This document shows positions 1 through 6,945 of a DNA stretch of 11,211 nucleotides, piece after piece. Made by a program: the position numbers and the translations under genes. Under the pieces are notes generated by a model that did not search any database, was not told the origin of the DNA, and saw nothing but the letters and a program-made list of their open reading frames with translations. The first letter of the stretch is position 1, and every line of letters begins with the position of its first letter. Source of the stretch: Clostridia bacterium (GTDB lineage: Bacteria; Bacillota; Clostridia; Christensenellales; UBA1242); NCBI GenBank assembly GCA_900768425.1, contig CAAGCR010000103.1:1-11211 (forward strand), read 5' to 3'.

Positions 1-89
1 AATATACTAAAACCATAAGGATAGTTGCATAAGCATTTTATTTAGTTTTGTTTTTGATTAACTTTTTGTTTAACGATATTTTGTTTTAA
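1..89. other. Non-coding leader region upstream of recJ
   Basis: This is AT-rich sequence with stops in the forward frames, so any upstream gene has ended by about base 32 or lies outside the window. I see no RNA gene or terminator hairpin in it. Its only readable element is the possible recJ promoter at 54-82. Confidence 0.5.
54..82 (+). promoter_or_regulatory. Possible sigma-A promoter of the recJ operon
   Basis: TTGATT at 54-59 and TATTTT at 77-82 are separated by exactly 17 bases. The predicted transcript start, about 7 bases after the -10 box, falls at 89-90. That coincides with the first ATG of recJ, so the mRNA would be leaderless or nearly so. The hexamers are imperfect and the region is very AT-rich, so chance matches are possible. 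Confidence 0.35.
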
Positions 90-2498
90 ATGCATTGCAA
101 CGCGTACACGAATATGAAATTTATAGAGTATTACGATAGAGGAATCACAAATAGTGATGTCCTTGAATTTTCAAAAAAATTTGGCTTGTGCGAACAAGTA
201 ATAAAAATAATAATGAGCAGAGGATATGATACCGAACAAAAGATATCTGATTTTTTATGGCCCGAAAAAAATGAACTTCAATCACCATTTAAAATGAAGG
301 GGATGAAAGAAGCCATAACTACCATAAATAAAGCCATTGCCGATAATAAGAAAATTCTTATCTTTGGTGACTATGATGTAGATGGTATCAGCGCCACTGC
401 AATAATGGTAAAAGCCTTTAAAAAATTAGGTGTTAATGTTGATTATTTTTTACCAAATAGATATATTGATGGCTATGGCTTGTCAATAGATGTAATTGAT
501 AAAATCAACAAACAATATTCACCGAATTTAATTATAACTGTAGACTGTGGCATAACCGCTGTGCAAGAAACCGCACACGCAAAAGAATTAGGCATTGACA
601 TTATAATTACCGACCATCACGAAATAGGTGAAGTTGTGCCAGATACAACAATTATAAACACAAAATTTAACGACCAAGAATATTCTTTTAGAGGTCTATG
701 TGGCACAGGTGTAGCATATAAACTAGCTGTAGGACTTTTAGGCGAAGAAACCTGCACTGAATTTTTGCCAATAGTTGCAATGGCAACCATTGCAGATATT
801 GTTCCTCTTACCGATGAAAATAGAGCACTTGTAAGACTTGGTTTTGCAAATATGAATTTGCTTCCACAAGGTTTAAAACAAATGTTTATAGAGAACAAGG
901 TTTCATATTTAAAACCAGATGCAAGCGATATAGCCTTCAAAATTGCCCCAAAACTCAACGCCAGTGGCAGAATGGGCGATGCGGTAGATTCGCTTTTGTT
1001 ATATTTTGAAACTAATCCGGCAAAAATAAAGGAACAAATTAACAAAATTTTAATGCATAACACCAAACGTCAAAAACTTGGCAATTTGGTGTATGAAGAC
1101 TGCAAAAAAATCTTAAAAGAGAAAGACATAACAAAAATGTCAGCAATAATATTGTGGAAAGAAGATTGGGATCATGGCATTTTAGGTATTGAATGCTCAA
1201 AAATATTAGAAGAATATAACAGACCTGTTTTCTTATTCACCCGAGAAGGTGATTTGCTAAGAGGTTCGGCAAGAAGCATAAATGATATAAATATTCACAA
1301 CATTTTAACAAGTGTTTCCGATATACTAGAAGTGTTTGGTGGGCATACAATGGCTGCCGGTTTAACCTTAAAATTAAAAAATTTTGATGAGTTCGTTAAA
1401 AGAGTAAATTCATATATTTTTGAACATATAAGCCCAAAAGCCTTTGAGCCTATTGAATATTACGATAGTAAATTGACCTTAAAGGATATAACTCCAAAAC
1501 TATTAGAAGACCTAAAAGTGCTTGAACCTTGTGGACAAGAAAATTCTAAACCAAAATTTTTAATAGAAACTGACAAAATTAATATTCAACCTTTGGCAAA
1601 ATCTTGCGGACACGCAAATATCATTATTGGTAAAAATTTAAGTTTAATATTTTTTAACTATATAAAAGAATCAAGCAAATTAAACTTTGGTGAACAATTT
1701 AAGTTTATATTTGAATTTCAAGATGTAAAAGGAAAATATATAAAAGGAATTGTAAAAGATTTTGATTTTAATTATCATTTAAAATCAACCGCGACCAAAT
1801 ATTTAGAATGTTATGCGGTTAATCAATTACAATATATCGTAAACACAAAACCTAAATTTGAATATTATAAAGACTCCGATTTAATCAATATGGTGTTAGA
1901 TTGTTCAAAAAGTGTTTTTGGAACACTATTTATAGCCAACACCGTTAAAGCATATAATGATTTTATTCAAAAATATGACCTTACAAACATCTATTCGGTA
2001 AATATAGTTGATGTTTGTTCGGCTGGTTTTAATGCAGTGCTTTTAGCACCGGTTGACATCTCTTTTGCAAACAAGTATGAGAGAATTGTGTTTTTAGACC
2101 CTGTCATAGATTTATCATATATTTCTGCAATTAATGAAATATCCAAGGCACAAATTTTTATGTCATCAAGCACAAAATATTCAAAAAGTTTGTTTGATAG
2201 TCTTTATTTAGATAGAAAACATTTTGCAAATATATATCAATCTTTGTTAAAATATCAAAACAATGAATTTGTCAGTATGCTAAGTGTTTATTCGGCTCTT
2301 GTTAGAGAGAAAAAAATGCATATTAGTTTTAATAATTTTATCGTGCCATTTTATGTATTTAAACAATTAAACATAATTCAATTAAACCAAGATTCATCGG
2401 CATTTATATATAAAATTAACACGAATGCAAAAACCGATTTAACCAAATCTAGCATATATAATTCATTAAATTTAATTAAAAAATCATTAGGAAATTAA
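90..2498 (+). CDS. recJ: Single-stranded-DNA-specific exonuclease RecJ
   Basis: RecJ is a cytoplasmic 5'-3' ssDNA exonuclease of the DHH phosphoesterase family that acts in recombination and mismatch or base-excision repair. The metal-binding motifs are all visible: DYDVDG at residues 94-99, VDCG at 151-154, DHH at 175-177 and a D within ADIVPL near 235-240. NASGRM follows at 290-295. The DHHA1 domain has WDHGILGI (360-367), RGSARS (391-396) and GGHTMAAG (417-424). An OB-fold follows at about 450-560 and includes LEPCGQEN. The last 230 residues resemble the extra C-terminal domain of Firmicutes RecJ proteins and are more diverged. At 802 residues it matches that long form (B. subtilis is about 786). 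Two starts are possible, ATG at 90 or ATG at 114 (MKFIEYYDRG). Neither has a Shine-Dalgarno site, and the second aligns better with the usual N-terminus. It is the first gene of the recJ-rel-hemZ operon. Confidence 0.95.
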   Translation: MHCNAYTNMKFIEYYDRGITNSDVLEFSKKFGLCEQVIKIIMSRGYDTEQKISDFLWPEKNELQSPFKMKGMKEAITTINKAIADNKKILIFGDYDVDGISATAIMVKAFKKLGVNVDYFLPNRYIDGYGLSIDVIDKINKQYSPNLIITVDCGITAVQETAHAKELGIDIIITDHHEIGEVVPDTTIINTKFNDQEYSFRGLCGTGVAYKLAVGLLGEETCTEFLPIVAMATIADIVPLTDENRALVRLGFANMNLLPQGLKQMFIENKVSYLKPDASDIAFKIAPKLNASGRMGDAVDSLLLYFETNPAKIKEQINKILMHNTKRQKLGNLVYEDCKKILKEKDITKMSAIILWKEDWDHGILGIECSKILEEYNRPVFLFTREGDLLRGSARSINDINIHNILTSVSDILEVFGGHTMAAGLTLKLKNFDEFVKRVNSYIFEHISPKAFEPIEYYDSKLTLKDITPKLLEDLKVLEPCGQENSKPKFLIETDKINIQPLAKSCGHANIIIGKNLSLIFFNYIKESSKLNFGEQFKFIFEFQDVKGKYIKGIVKDFDFNYHLKSTATKYLECYAVNQLQYIVNTKPKFEYYKDSDLINMVLDCSKSVFGTLFIANTVKAYNDFIQKYDLTNIYSVNIVDVCSAGFNAVLLAPVDISFANKYERIVFLDPVIDLSYISAINEISKAQIFMSSSTKYSKSLFDSLYLDRKHFANIYQSLLKYQNNEFVSMLSVYSALVREKKMHISFNNFIVPFYVFKQLNIIQLNQDSSAFIYKINTNAKTDLTKSSIYNSLNLIKKSLGN

Positions 2499-2499
2499 T

Positions 2500-4572
2500 A
2501 TGGAAAATTTATTAAAATTATTAGAAAATACTTTTAATTTAAACGAAAATAATAAATTATTAATTAATAATATATTAGAAAAAATAAATTTGAATGAAAA
2601 GGATATTTTTATAACAAATAATTTAATTAAAAATAAATTAGATTTTAATTCTGTTTGTGCATATTTAATAAGCGAATATAATTTATTTGACTTAAATATT
2701 CAAGATGAAGATGTTTTAAAATTAGCGAATAATTTAAAAGAAATTAATTCCGATAATTTATCTTTTAACAAACAAGAAGAATCGGAAATATTGCGTAAGC
2801 AATTTGTTGCAATGTGTAAAGACATAAGGGTAATTATTATCAAATTATGCCTTGTCCTTTATGATGCAAAAAATTGTACTTTGCCTTTAACACAAAAAAA
2901 CAGAGAACTTTTATTGACTATAAGAAATATCTATGCGCCATTATCTGAGCGTTTAGGTTTAAATAGTATGAAAAGCGAACTTGAAGATTTATGCTTAAAG
3001 TATTTAGACCCAGAAGTTTATAATGAGTTAGAGCATAATGTACTATTAAAGAAAGAAGAGAATCAAAAACAAATAGAAGTTACCAAGCAAAAATTAGAGC
3101 AAATTTTGCAAGATTTAAACTTAAAAAATGCTACAATTATGGCAAGACAAAAGCATTTTAGCAGTATATATAAAAAAATACAGTCTAAAGCTGTGCCACT
3201 TGCTAAAATTTACGACTTAATTGCAATGCGTGTCATTGTTGACACAATAGAAGAGTGCTATGCCGTACTTGGTAAAATTCATGGCATTTATAGACCAATG
3301 GAAGGTAGGTTTAAAGATTATATAGCAAATCCTAAACCAAACGGCTATCAATCATTGCACACTACAATTATAACCGAAAATGACCGCCCAATGGAAATAC
3401 AAATACGAACATATGAGATGCATCGTAATTCTGAATTTGGTGTTGATGTTGCTCACTGGGTATATAAAGAAAAGAGAAAAACAACCGAACTAGATAAAAA
3501 AATGGCTTGGCTTAGAGAAATAATGGATAACTCATCTAACTTAAATTCAGAGGAGTTTATTGAAACATTAAAAACCAATTTATATTCCGGTAGTATATTT
3601 GTTCAAACACCAAAAGGCAAAGTTTTAGAATTTCCAGAAGGCTCTTGCGTTATTGATTTTGCTTATGCTATTCATTCAGAAATAGGCAATGCGTGTGTTG
3701 GTGGTAAAATTAATAACAAAATGGTGCCAATAAGCACAAAACTATCTAATAATGATATTGTTGAGATTATCACATCTCCAACATCAAAAGGTCCATCACG
3801 TGACTGGTTAAAAATTGTTAAAACCGCTCAGGCTAGAGATAAAATAAACGCATTCTTTAAAAAAGAGTTAAAAGAAGATAATATTAAAAACGGTAAACAA
3901 ATTTTAGAACTTGCAATCAAAAACAAGGGTTTATCGGCAAGTGATATATTGTCAGAACAAAACATAAATGATGTGTTATATAAATTTGCATTTAACAACG
4001 CCGATGAGTTATTTGCCGCAGTTGGTTATGGTAGCATAACATCAACACAAGTTGTAAACAAACTAATTCAAGAGTACGAAAAACGCGAAAACGAGAATAA
4101 ACCGGCAAAAGTATTAACATCATTAGTAGTTAAACGAGGTAAAGATGGTGTCTTAATAGATGGTGATAGTGGAATGCTTGTTCGCTATGCCGGTTGTTGT
4201 AACCCAATATTAGGTGAAGATATAGTCGGTTATATATCTCGTGGTAGGGGGGTAACCATTCATAAAGCAGACTGCCATAATGTTCAATTCTTAGAAAAAG
4301 AACGTTTAATTAAGGCTGAATGGGCAGACAAATCGGCAACATTTAAAATAGTAAATGTTAATATATTTGCAAAAACAGACGATAATTTTATAGCAAAATT
4401 AGCATTTACGCTTGCAAATATGCAATACAATATTGTAAGTCTGGATACAAAAAATTTGCCAGATAGAATCATATGCAACCTAAAAATAAAGACAAACAAC
4501 AACGACAATTTAACAAGATTAGATAAAGCAATAAAAAGTTTAGATAATGTTATGGAAGTGAATATTAAATGA
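2500..4572 (+). CDS. rel: RelA/SpoT-family (p)ppGpp synthetase with a degenerate hydrolase domain
   Basis: This stringent-response enzyme makes (p)ppGpp from ATP and GTP/GDP and, in the family, senses starved ribosomes. The order is: degenerate HD domain (about 1-150), synthetase (about 190-325), TGS (about 365-427), helical region, zinc finger with C566, C567, H588 and C592, and C-terminal ACT (about 612-690). Synthetase motifs are intact: R216 and KHFSSIYKK (218-226), D239, RFKD (270-273), NPKPNGYQSLHT (277-288), EIQIRT (299-304) and AHW (318-320). The RFKD motif is the type found in bifunctional Rel, not E. coli RelA. The expected HDxxED motif reads S58 E59 ... F63 D64, the upstream HP motif is absent, and the DRLHN motif reads LVLYD (118-122). 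Hydrolysis is therefore unlikely. A good AGGAA site (2489-2493) lies inside the end of recJ, six bases before the ATG. The 690-residue length is slightly short for the family (about 730). Confidence 0.93.
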   Translation: MENLLKLLENTFNLNENNKLLINNILEKINLNEKDIFITNNLIKNKLDFNSVCAYLISEYNLFDLNIQDEDVLKLANNLKEINSDNLSFNKQEESEILRKQFVAMCKDIRVIIIKLCLVLYDAKNCTLPLTQKNRELLLTIRNIYAPLSERLGLNSMKSELEDLCLKYLDPEVYNELEHNVLLKKEENQKQIEVTKQKLEQILQDLNLKNATIMARQKHFSSIYKKIQSKAVPLAKIYDLIAMRVIVDTIEECYAVLGKIHGIYRPMEGRFKDYIANPKPNGYQSLHTTIITENDRPMEIQIRTYEMHRNSEFGVDVAHWVYKEKRKTTELDKKMAWLREIMDNSSNLNSEEFIETLKTNLYSGSIFVQTPKGKVLEFPEGSCVIDFAYAIHSEIGNACVGGKINNKMVPISTKLSNNDIVEIITSPTSKGPSRDWLKIVKTAQARDKINAFFKKELKEDNIKNGKQILELAIKNKGLSASDILSEQNINDVLYKFAFNNADELFAAVGYGSITSTQVVNKLIQEYEKRENENKPAKVLTSLVVKRGKDGVLIDGDSGMLVRYAGCCNPILGEDIVGYISRGRGVTIHKADCHNVQFLEKERLIKAEWADKSATFKIVNVNIFAKTDDNFIAKLAFTLANMQYNIVSLDTKNLPDRIICNLKIKTNNNDNLTRLDKAIKSLDNVMEVNIK

Positions 4573-5984
4573 AAATAATAACAAAAGAAACCTACTTAGA
4601 GCAAGAAATTTTTGCACTAATGCATCTATTTATTCAAACAAGTGAAAATGATGAAAATAAACCCTTTGTCTATTTTGATATGAATTTAGATGGTGTAAAT
4701 TTGTCGGTAAGTTTTAAAATTGAGTTTGAAGATGATGTTATAAACTATCAAAATAACATCACATTAAAACCATATAAAGATGAACTTACTCAAAAAAGAT
4801 ATGTAAAAAGGGCGGTTAAAAACGAACTTTATAAAATACTTTCTAAAAAATTCAATAGAGAACTTCCTTGGGGAAGTCTTACAGGTATACGCCCAACAAA
4901 GGTTGCTTATGAACTATTAGATAGTGGCGTAGATAAGTATTTTATCAAAGAAGCCTTAATGAAAGACTTTAATGTGTCCGAGAGCAAAGCACTTTTAGTT
5001 GCTCAAACAATAAAAAATCAAACTTGTATTATAAAGAATGATAACCTTGTTGATTTATATATTAATATCCCTTTTTGCCCAACAAAATGCTCATATTGCT
5101 CATTTATTTCATCGGAATATAAACAAGTAGAGAAAATTATTCCCGACTATATTAATGCGCTAATTAAAGAAATTAGAGCAACAAAAAAACTAATAACCGA
5201 AAAGGCATATATTGTAAAAACAATATATATAGGTGGAGGCACTCCTAGTGTGCTTTCCGCACAAGATTTAGAACTAATATTGCAAGAATTAACTTTTGGC
5301 GTAAGTGAGTTTACAGTTGAATGTGGCAGACCAGATACAATAACAAAGGAAAAATTAGATGTTCTACAAAAATATGGCGTAACAAGAATTTCTATAAACC
5401 CACAAACTTTTGTAGATTCAACTCTTAAACGAATAGGCAGACATCATACCGCAAACGATGTAATTGAAGCATATAAATTAGCATTAAACTACAACTTTTC
5501 TATAAATATGGACTTAATTGCCGGACTTCCGGGTGAAAGTCTAAGGGGCTTTAAAAAATCTATACAAACAGTTTTAGATTTATATCCGGACAATATAACA
5601 ATTCACACACTAGCAATTAAAAAGGGTAGTACACTTGCATTAGAGTCGGCACAAAATGAAAATGATATAACCGAAAAAATGGTGACATTTGGACAAGAAC
5701 AAATGTCTTTGCATGGATATAAACCATATTATATGTATAAACTAAAAAACCAAAATGCAGGTCTTGAAAATGTTGGCTTTTATAGAGATAAGGTTTGTCA
5801 ATTTAACATAGATAGTATGGAAGAAACCGCCACAATTTTGGCTTGTGGTGCAAATGCAATTACAAAAAGAGTTTTCACAGATGAAAATCGCATAGAAAGA
5901 CAAGCAAATGTAAAATTTGCAACCGACTATATCGCCCGCATTGATGAAATGATTGCTAAAAAAAGAGAATTATTTGGTTTGTAA
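4569..5984 (+). CDS. hemZ: HemZ-type radical SAM protein (annotated coproporphyrinogen dehydrogenase family)
   Basis: This is a radical S-adenosylmethionine enzyme of the HemN/HemW/HemZ group. Family members are annotated as oxygen-independent coproporphyrinogen III oxidases, but the true substrate of clostridial HemZ is uncertain. The 4Fe-4S cluster motif is C170-x3-C174-x2-C177 (FCPTKCSYCSF). SAM-binding elements follow: GGGTP at 222-226, ECGRPDT at 251-257, RISINPQTF near 273-281 and MDLIAGLPGE near 314-322. The N-terminal 150 residues form the extra HemZ domain and include LPWGSLTGIRPTK (99-111), a typical HemZ signature. The tail reads LACGANAITKR. The 471-residue length is normal. Its ATG overlaps the rel stop codon by four bases (ATGA), with GGAAG just upstream inside rel, so it is probably translated by coupling. 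The rel-hemZ neighbourhood is common in Clostridia. No other haem genes lie in the window. Confidence 0.9.
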   Translation: MKIITKETYLEQEIFALMHLFIQTSENDENKPFVYFDMNLDGVNLSVSFKIEFEDDVINYQNNITLKPYKDELTQKRYVKRAVKNELYKILSKKFNRELPWGSLTGIRPTKVAYELLDSGVDKYFIKEALMKDFNVSESKALLVAQTIKNQTCIIKNDNLVDLYINIPFCPTKCSYCSFISSEYKQVEKIIPDYINALIKEIRATKKLITEKAYIVKTIYIGGGTPSVLSAQDLELILQELTFGVSEFTVECGRPDTITKEKLDVLQKYGVTRISINPQTFVDSTLKRIGRHHTANDVIEAYKLALNYNFSINMDLIAGLPGESLRGFKKSIQTVLDLYPDNITIHTLAIKKGSTLALESAQNENDITEKMVTFGQEQMSLHGYKPYYMYKLKNQNAGLENVGFYRDKVCQFNIDSMEETATILACGANAITKRVFTDENRIERQANVKFATDYIARIDEMIAKKRELFGL

Positions 5985-6050
5985 TTTATCTAATAATTTT
6001 AAAAGTATATGCTTTGTATTTTATTCGCAAACCAATTAGAATAATTAGAT
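5974..6050 (+). other. Possible pseudoknot-like pairing after hemZ
   Basis: TTGGTTTG (5974-5981, the end of hemZ) can pair with CAAACCAA (6028-6035). ATCTAAT (5988-5994) can pair with ATTAGAT (6044-6050). The two stems interleave, as in an H-type pseudoknot. There is no U-tract, so this is not an obvious terminator. The gap between hemZ and the next gene (169 bases) otherwise holds only AT-rich sequence. Chance pairing is quite possible. Confidence 0.2.
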
Positions 6051-6153
6051 ATATTATATTAATTTATAAATATAGTAATTAAATCAATATCTCTTTAAAT
6101 AACTTAATAAAAATTTAATAATAAAAAATAAATAATTGCATAGCATATAATTA

Positions 6154-6768
6154 ATGAAAATAAAATGCTTTGCAATTATTTTTACTTGTTTTATGTGCAG
6201 TCTTGTTGTTTCCTTGGCTGTGCCTTTTCCTACATCAAGCAATTATTTGCTATCAGCAAATGAACAAAAAACAATTAATGATAATAAAGAAGATGAATTA
6301 ACTGTGCCGTTAGGCAAAAGTGATGCAACTGTTTATAATATTAATTGGTTTAATGGAATGGATACAATCTTTACTAAATATGTTGTTGTAAAAGTAATAG
6401 ATATTTATTCTAAGCAAGAGTATTATGTAAAAAGAATGGGTGGATATAATCACGCAGATGTACAAGTTATAGACAGTAAAAATTTAATGATATTTAAAGA
6501 AGTTTATGGCGGAACTTGGAGTTGGACAAGACGTCCAGTTTGGGTGGAAATAGATGGCAAATATTATGCCGGTTCAACAAACGGAATGCCACATGGCTTT
6601 GATATTTTAGATATTGGCGAAAACGGTCATACGTGCATACATTTTTTATTAAGTAAAACTCATGGCTCTAAAAAAGTTGACCCAGACCATCAAAATTGTG
6701 TTGCCTATGCATATAATCATAGGGGTGAACTTGCAAATTATCTTATAAAAGACAGCATAAAGAAATAA
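6154..6768 (+). CDS. Secreted protein of unknown function with a conserved GMPHG / CIHF / THG domain
   Basis: The function is not known to me. Residues 1-23 form a signal peptide: MKIK, then a hydrophobic stretch, with a plausible cleavage after SLA at 20-22. No lipobox or C-terminal anchor is visible, so the product is probably exported. After a low-complexity linker comes one compact domain (about 57-185). Its notable residues are NWFNG (64-68), GGYNHADV (96-103), YGGTWSWTRRP (118-128), NGMPHG (143-148), GHTCIHF (158-164), SKTHG (167-171) and VDPDHQ (175-180). I recall similar domains in secreted, sometimes peptidoglycan-binding, proteins of spore-forming Firmicutes, without an assigned activity. 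The HG ... H-x-C-I layout loosely recalls the L,D-transpeptidase HG ... SHGCIR motif, but this is only an analogy. No Shine-Dalgarno site precedes the start. The gene stands 169 bases from hemZ and is closed by its own terminator. Confidence 0.75.
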   Translation: MKIKCFAIIFTCFMCSLVVSLAVPFPTSSNYLLSANEQKTINDNKEDELTVPLGKSDATVYNINWFNGMDTIFTKYVVVKVIDIYSKQEYYVKRMGGYNHADVQVIDSKNLMIFKEVYGGTWSWTRRPVWVEIDGKYYAGSTNGMPHGFDILDIGENGHTCIHFLLSKTHGSKKVDPDHQNCVAYAYNHRGELANYLIKDSIKK

Positions 6769-6781
6769 TTTTAGCTAGTAA

Positions 6782-6819
6782 AAAAACTCACCAGTAAACC
6801 TATGTATTGGTGAGTTTTT
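6782..6819. terminator. Bidirectional rho-independent terminator
   Basis: A 15-pair stem joins 6782-6796 to 6805-6819 around an 8-base loop, with core ACTCACCA/TGGTGAGT and one G-U pair. On the + strand the right arm ends in TTTTT, 14 bases after the stop of the secreted protein gene. On the - strand the left arm reads out as a run of six T. It lies between convergent genes and can therefore stop both the secreted-protein transcript and the ABC operon. Confidence 0.85.
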
Positions 6820-6844
6820 AATGCTTTTGATTAACAAAATACAT

Positions 6845-6879
6845 TTCGTTAAATTATTTTGCATCTTAATTGTAACGAA
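6845..6879. other. Bulged inverted repeat between convergent genes
   Basis: TTCGTTAAATTA (6845-6856) pairs with TAATT plus TAACGAA (6867-6871 and 6873-6879). This gives a 12-pair stem with a single bulged G at 6872 and a 10-base loop. Neither side carries a strong U-tract, so it is a poor terminator by itself. It may be a weak terminator or RNA-stabilising hairpin at the 3' end of the ABC operon transcript, or a protein-binding site. Confidence 0.4.
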
Positions 6880-6945
6880 TAAATTATATTTTGGTACATT
6901 TTTTTGTAGTTAATTATATGCATATTTTAATGAATAATTTTATAA

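Noticed and set aside
1..35. Possible end or start of a neighbouring gene at the window edge
   Set aside because: Forward frames stop within about 32 bases and only a few codons could be read on the - strand. There is too little sequence to support a gene.
617..1066. 149-codon open frame on the - strand inside recJ
   Set aside because: It lies opposite strongly conserved RecJ motifs, has no ribosome-binding site and gives a hydrophobic composition typical of an antisense shadow.
6146..6151. Perfect TATAAT two bases before the ATG of the secreted protein gene
   Set aside because: A transcript from it would begin inside the coding sequence and lose the signal-peptide start. No in-frame downstream ATG restores a sensible N-terminus, so it is probably chance in AT-rich DNA or serves no role for this start.
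5985..6153. Searched for a riboswitch, small RNA or short gene
   Set aside because: Only AT-rich sequence with many stops and no conserved motif was seen, apart from the weak pairing reported at 5974-6050.
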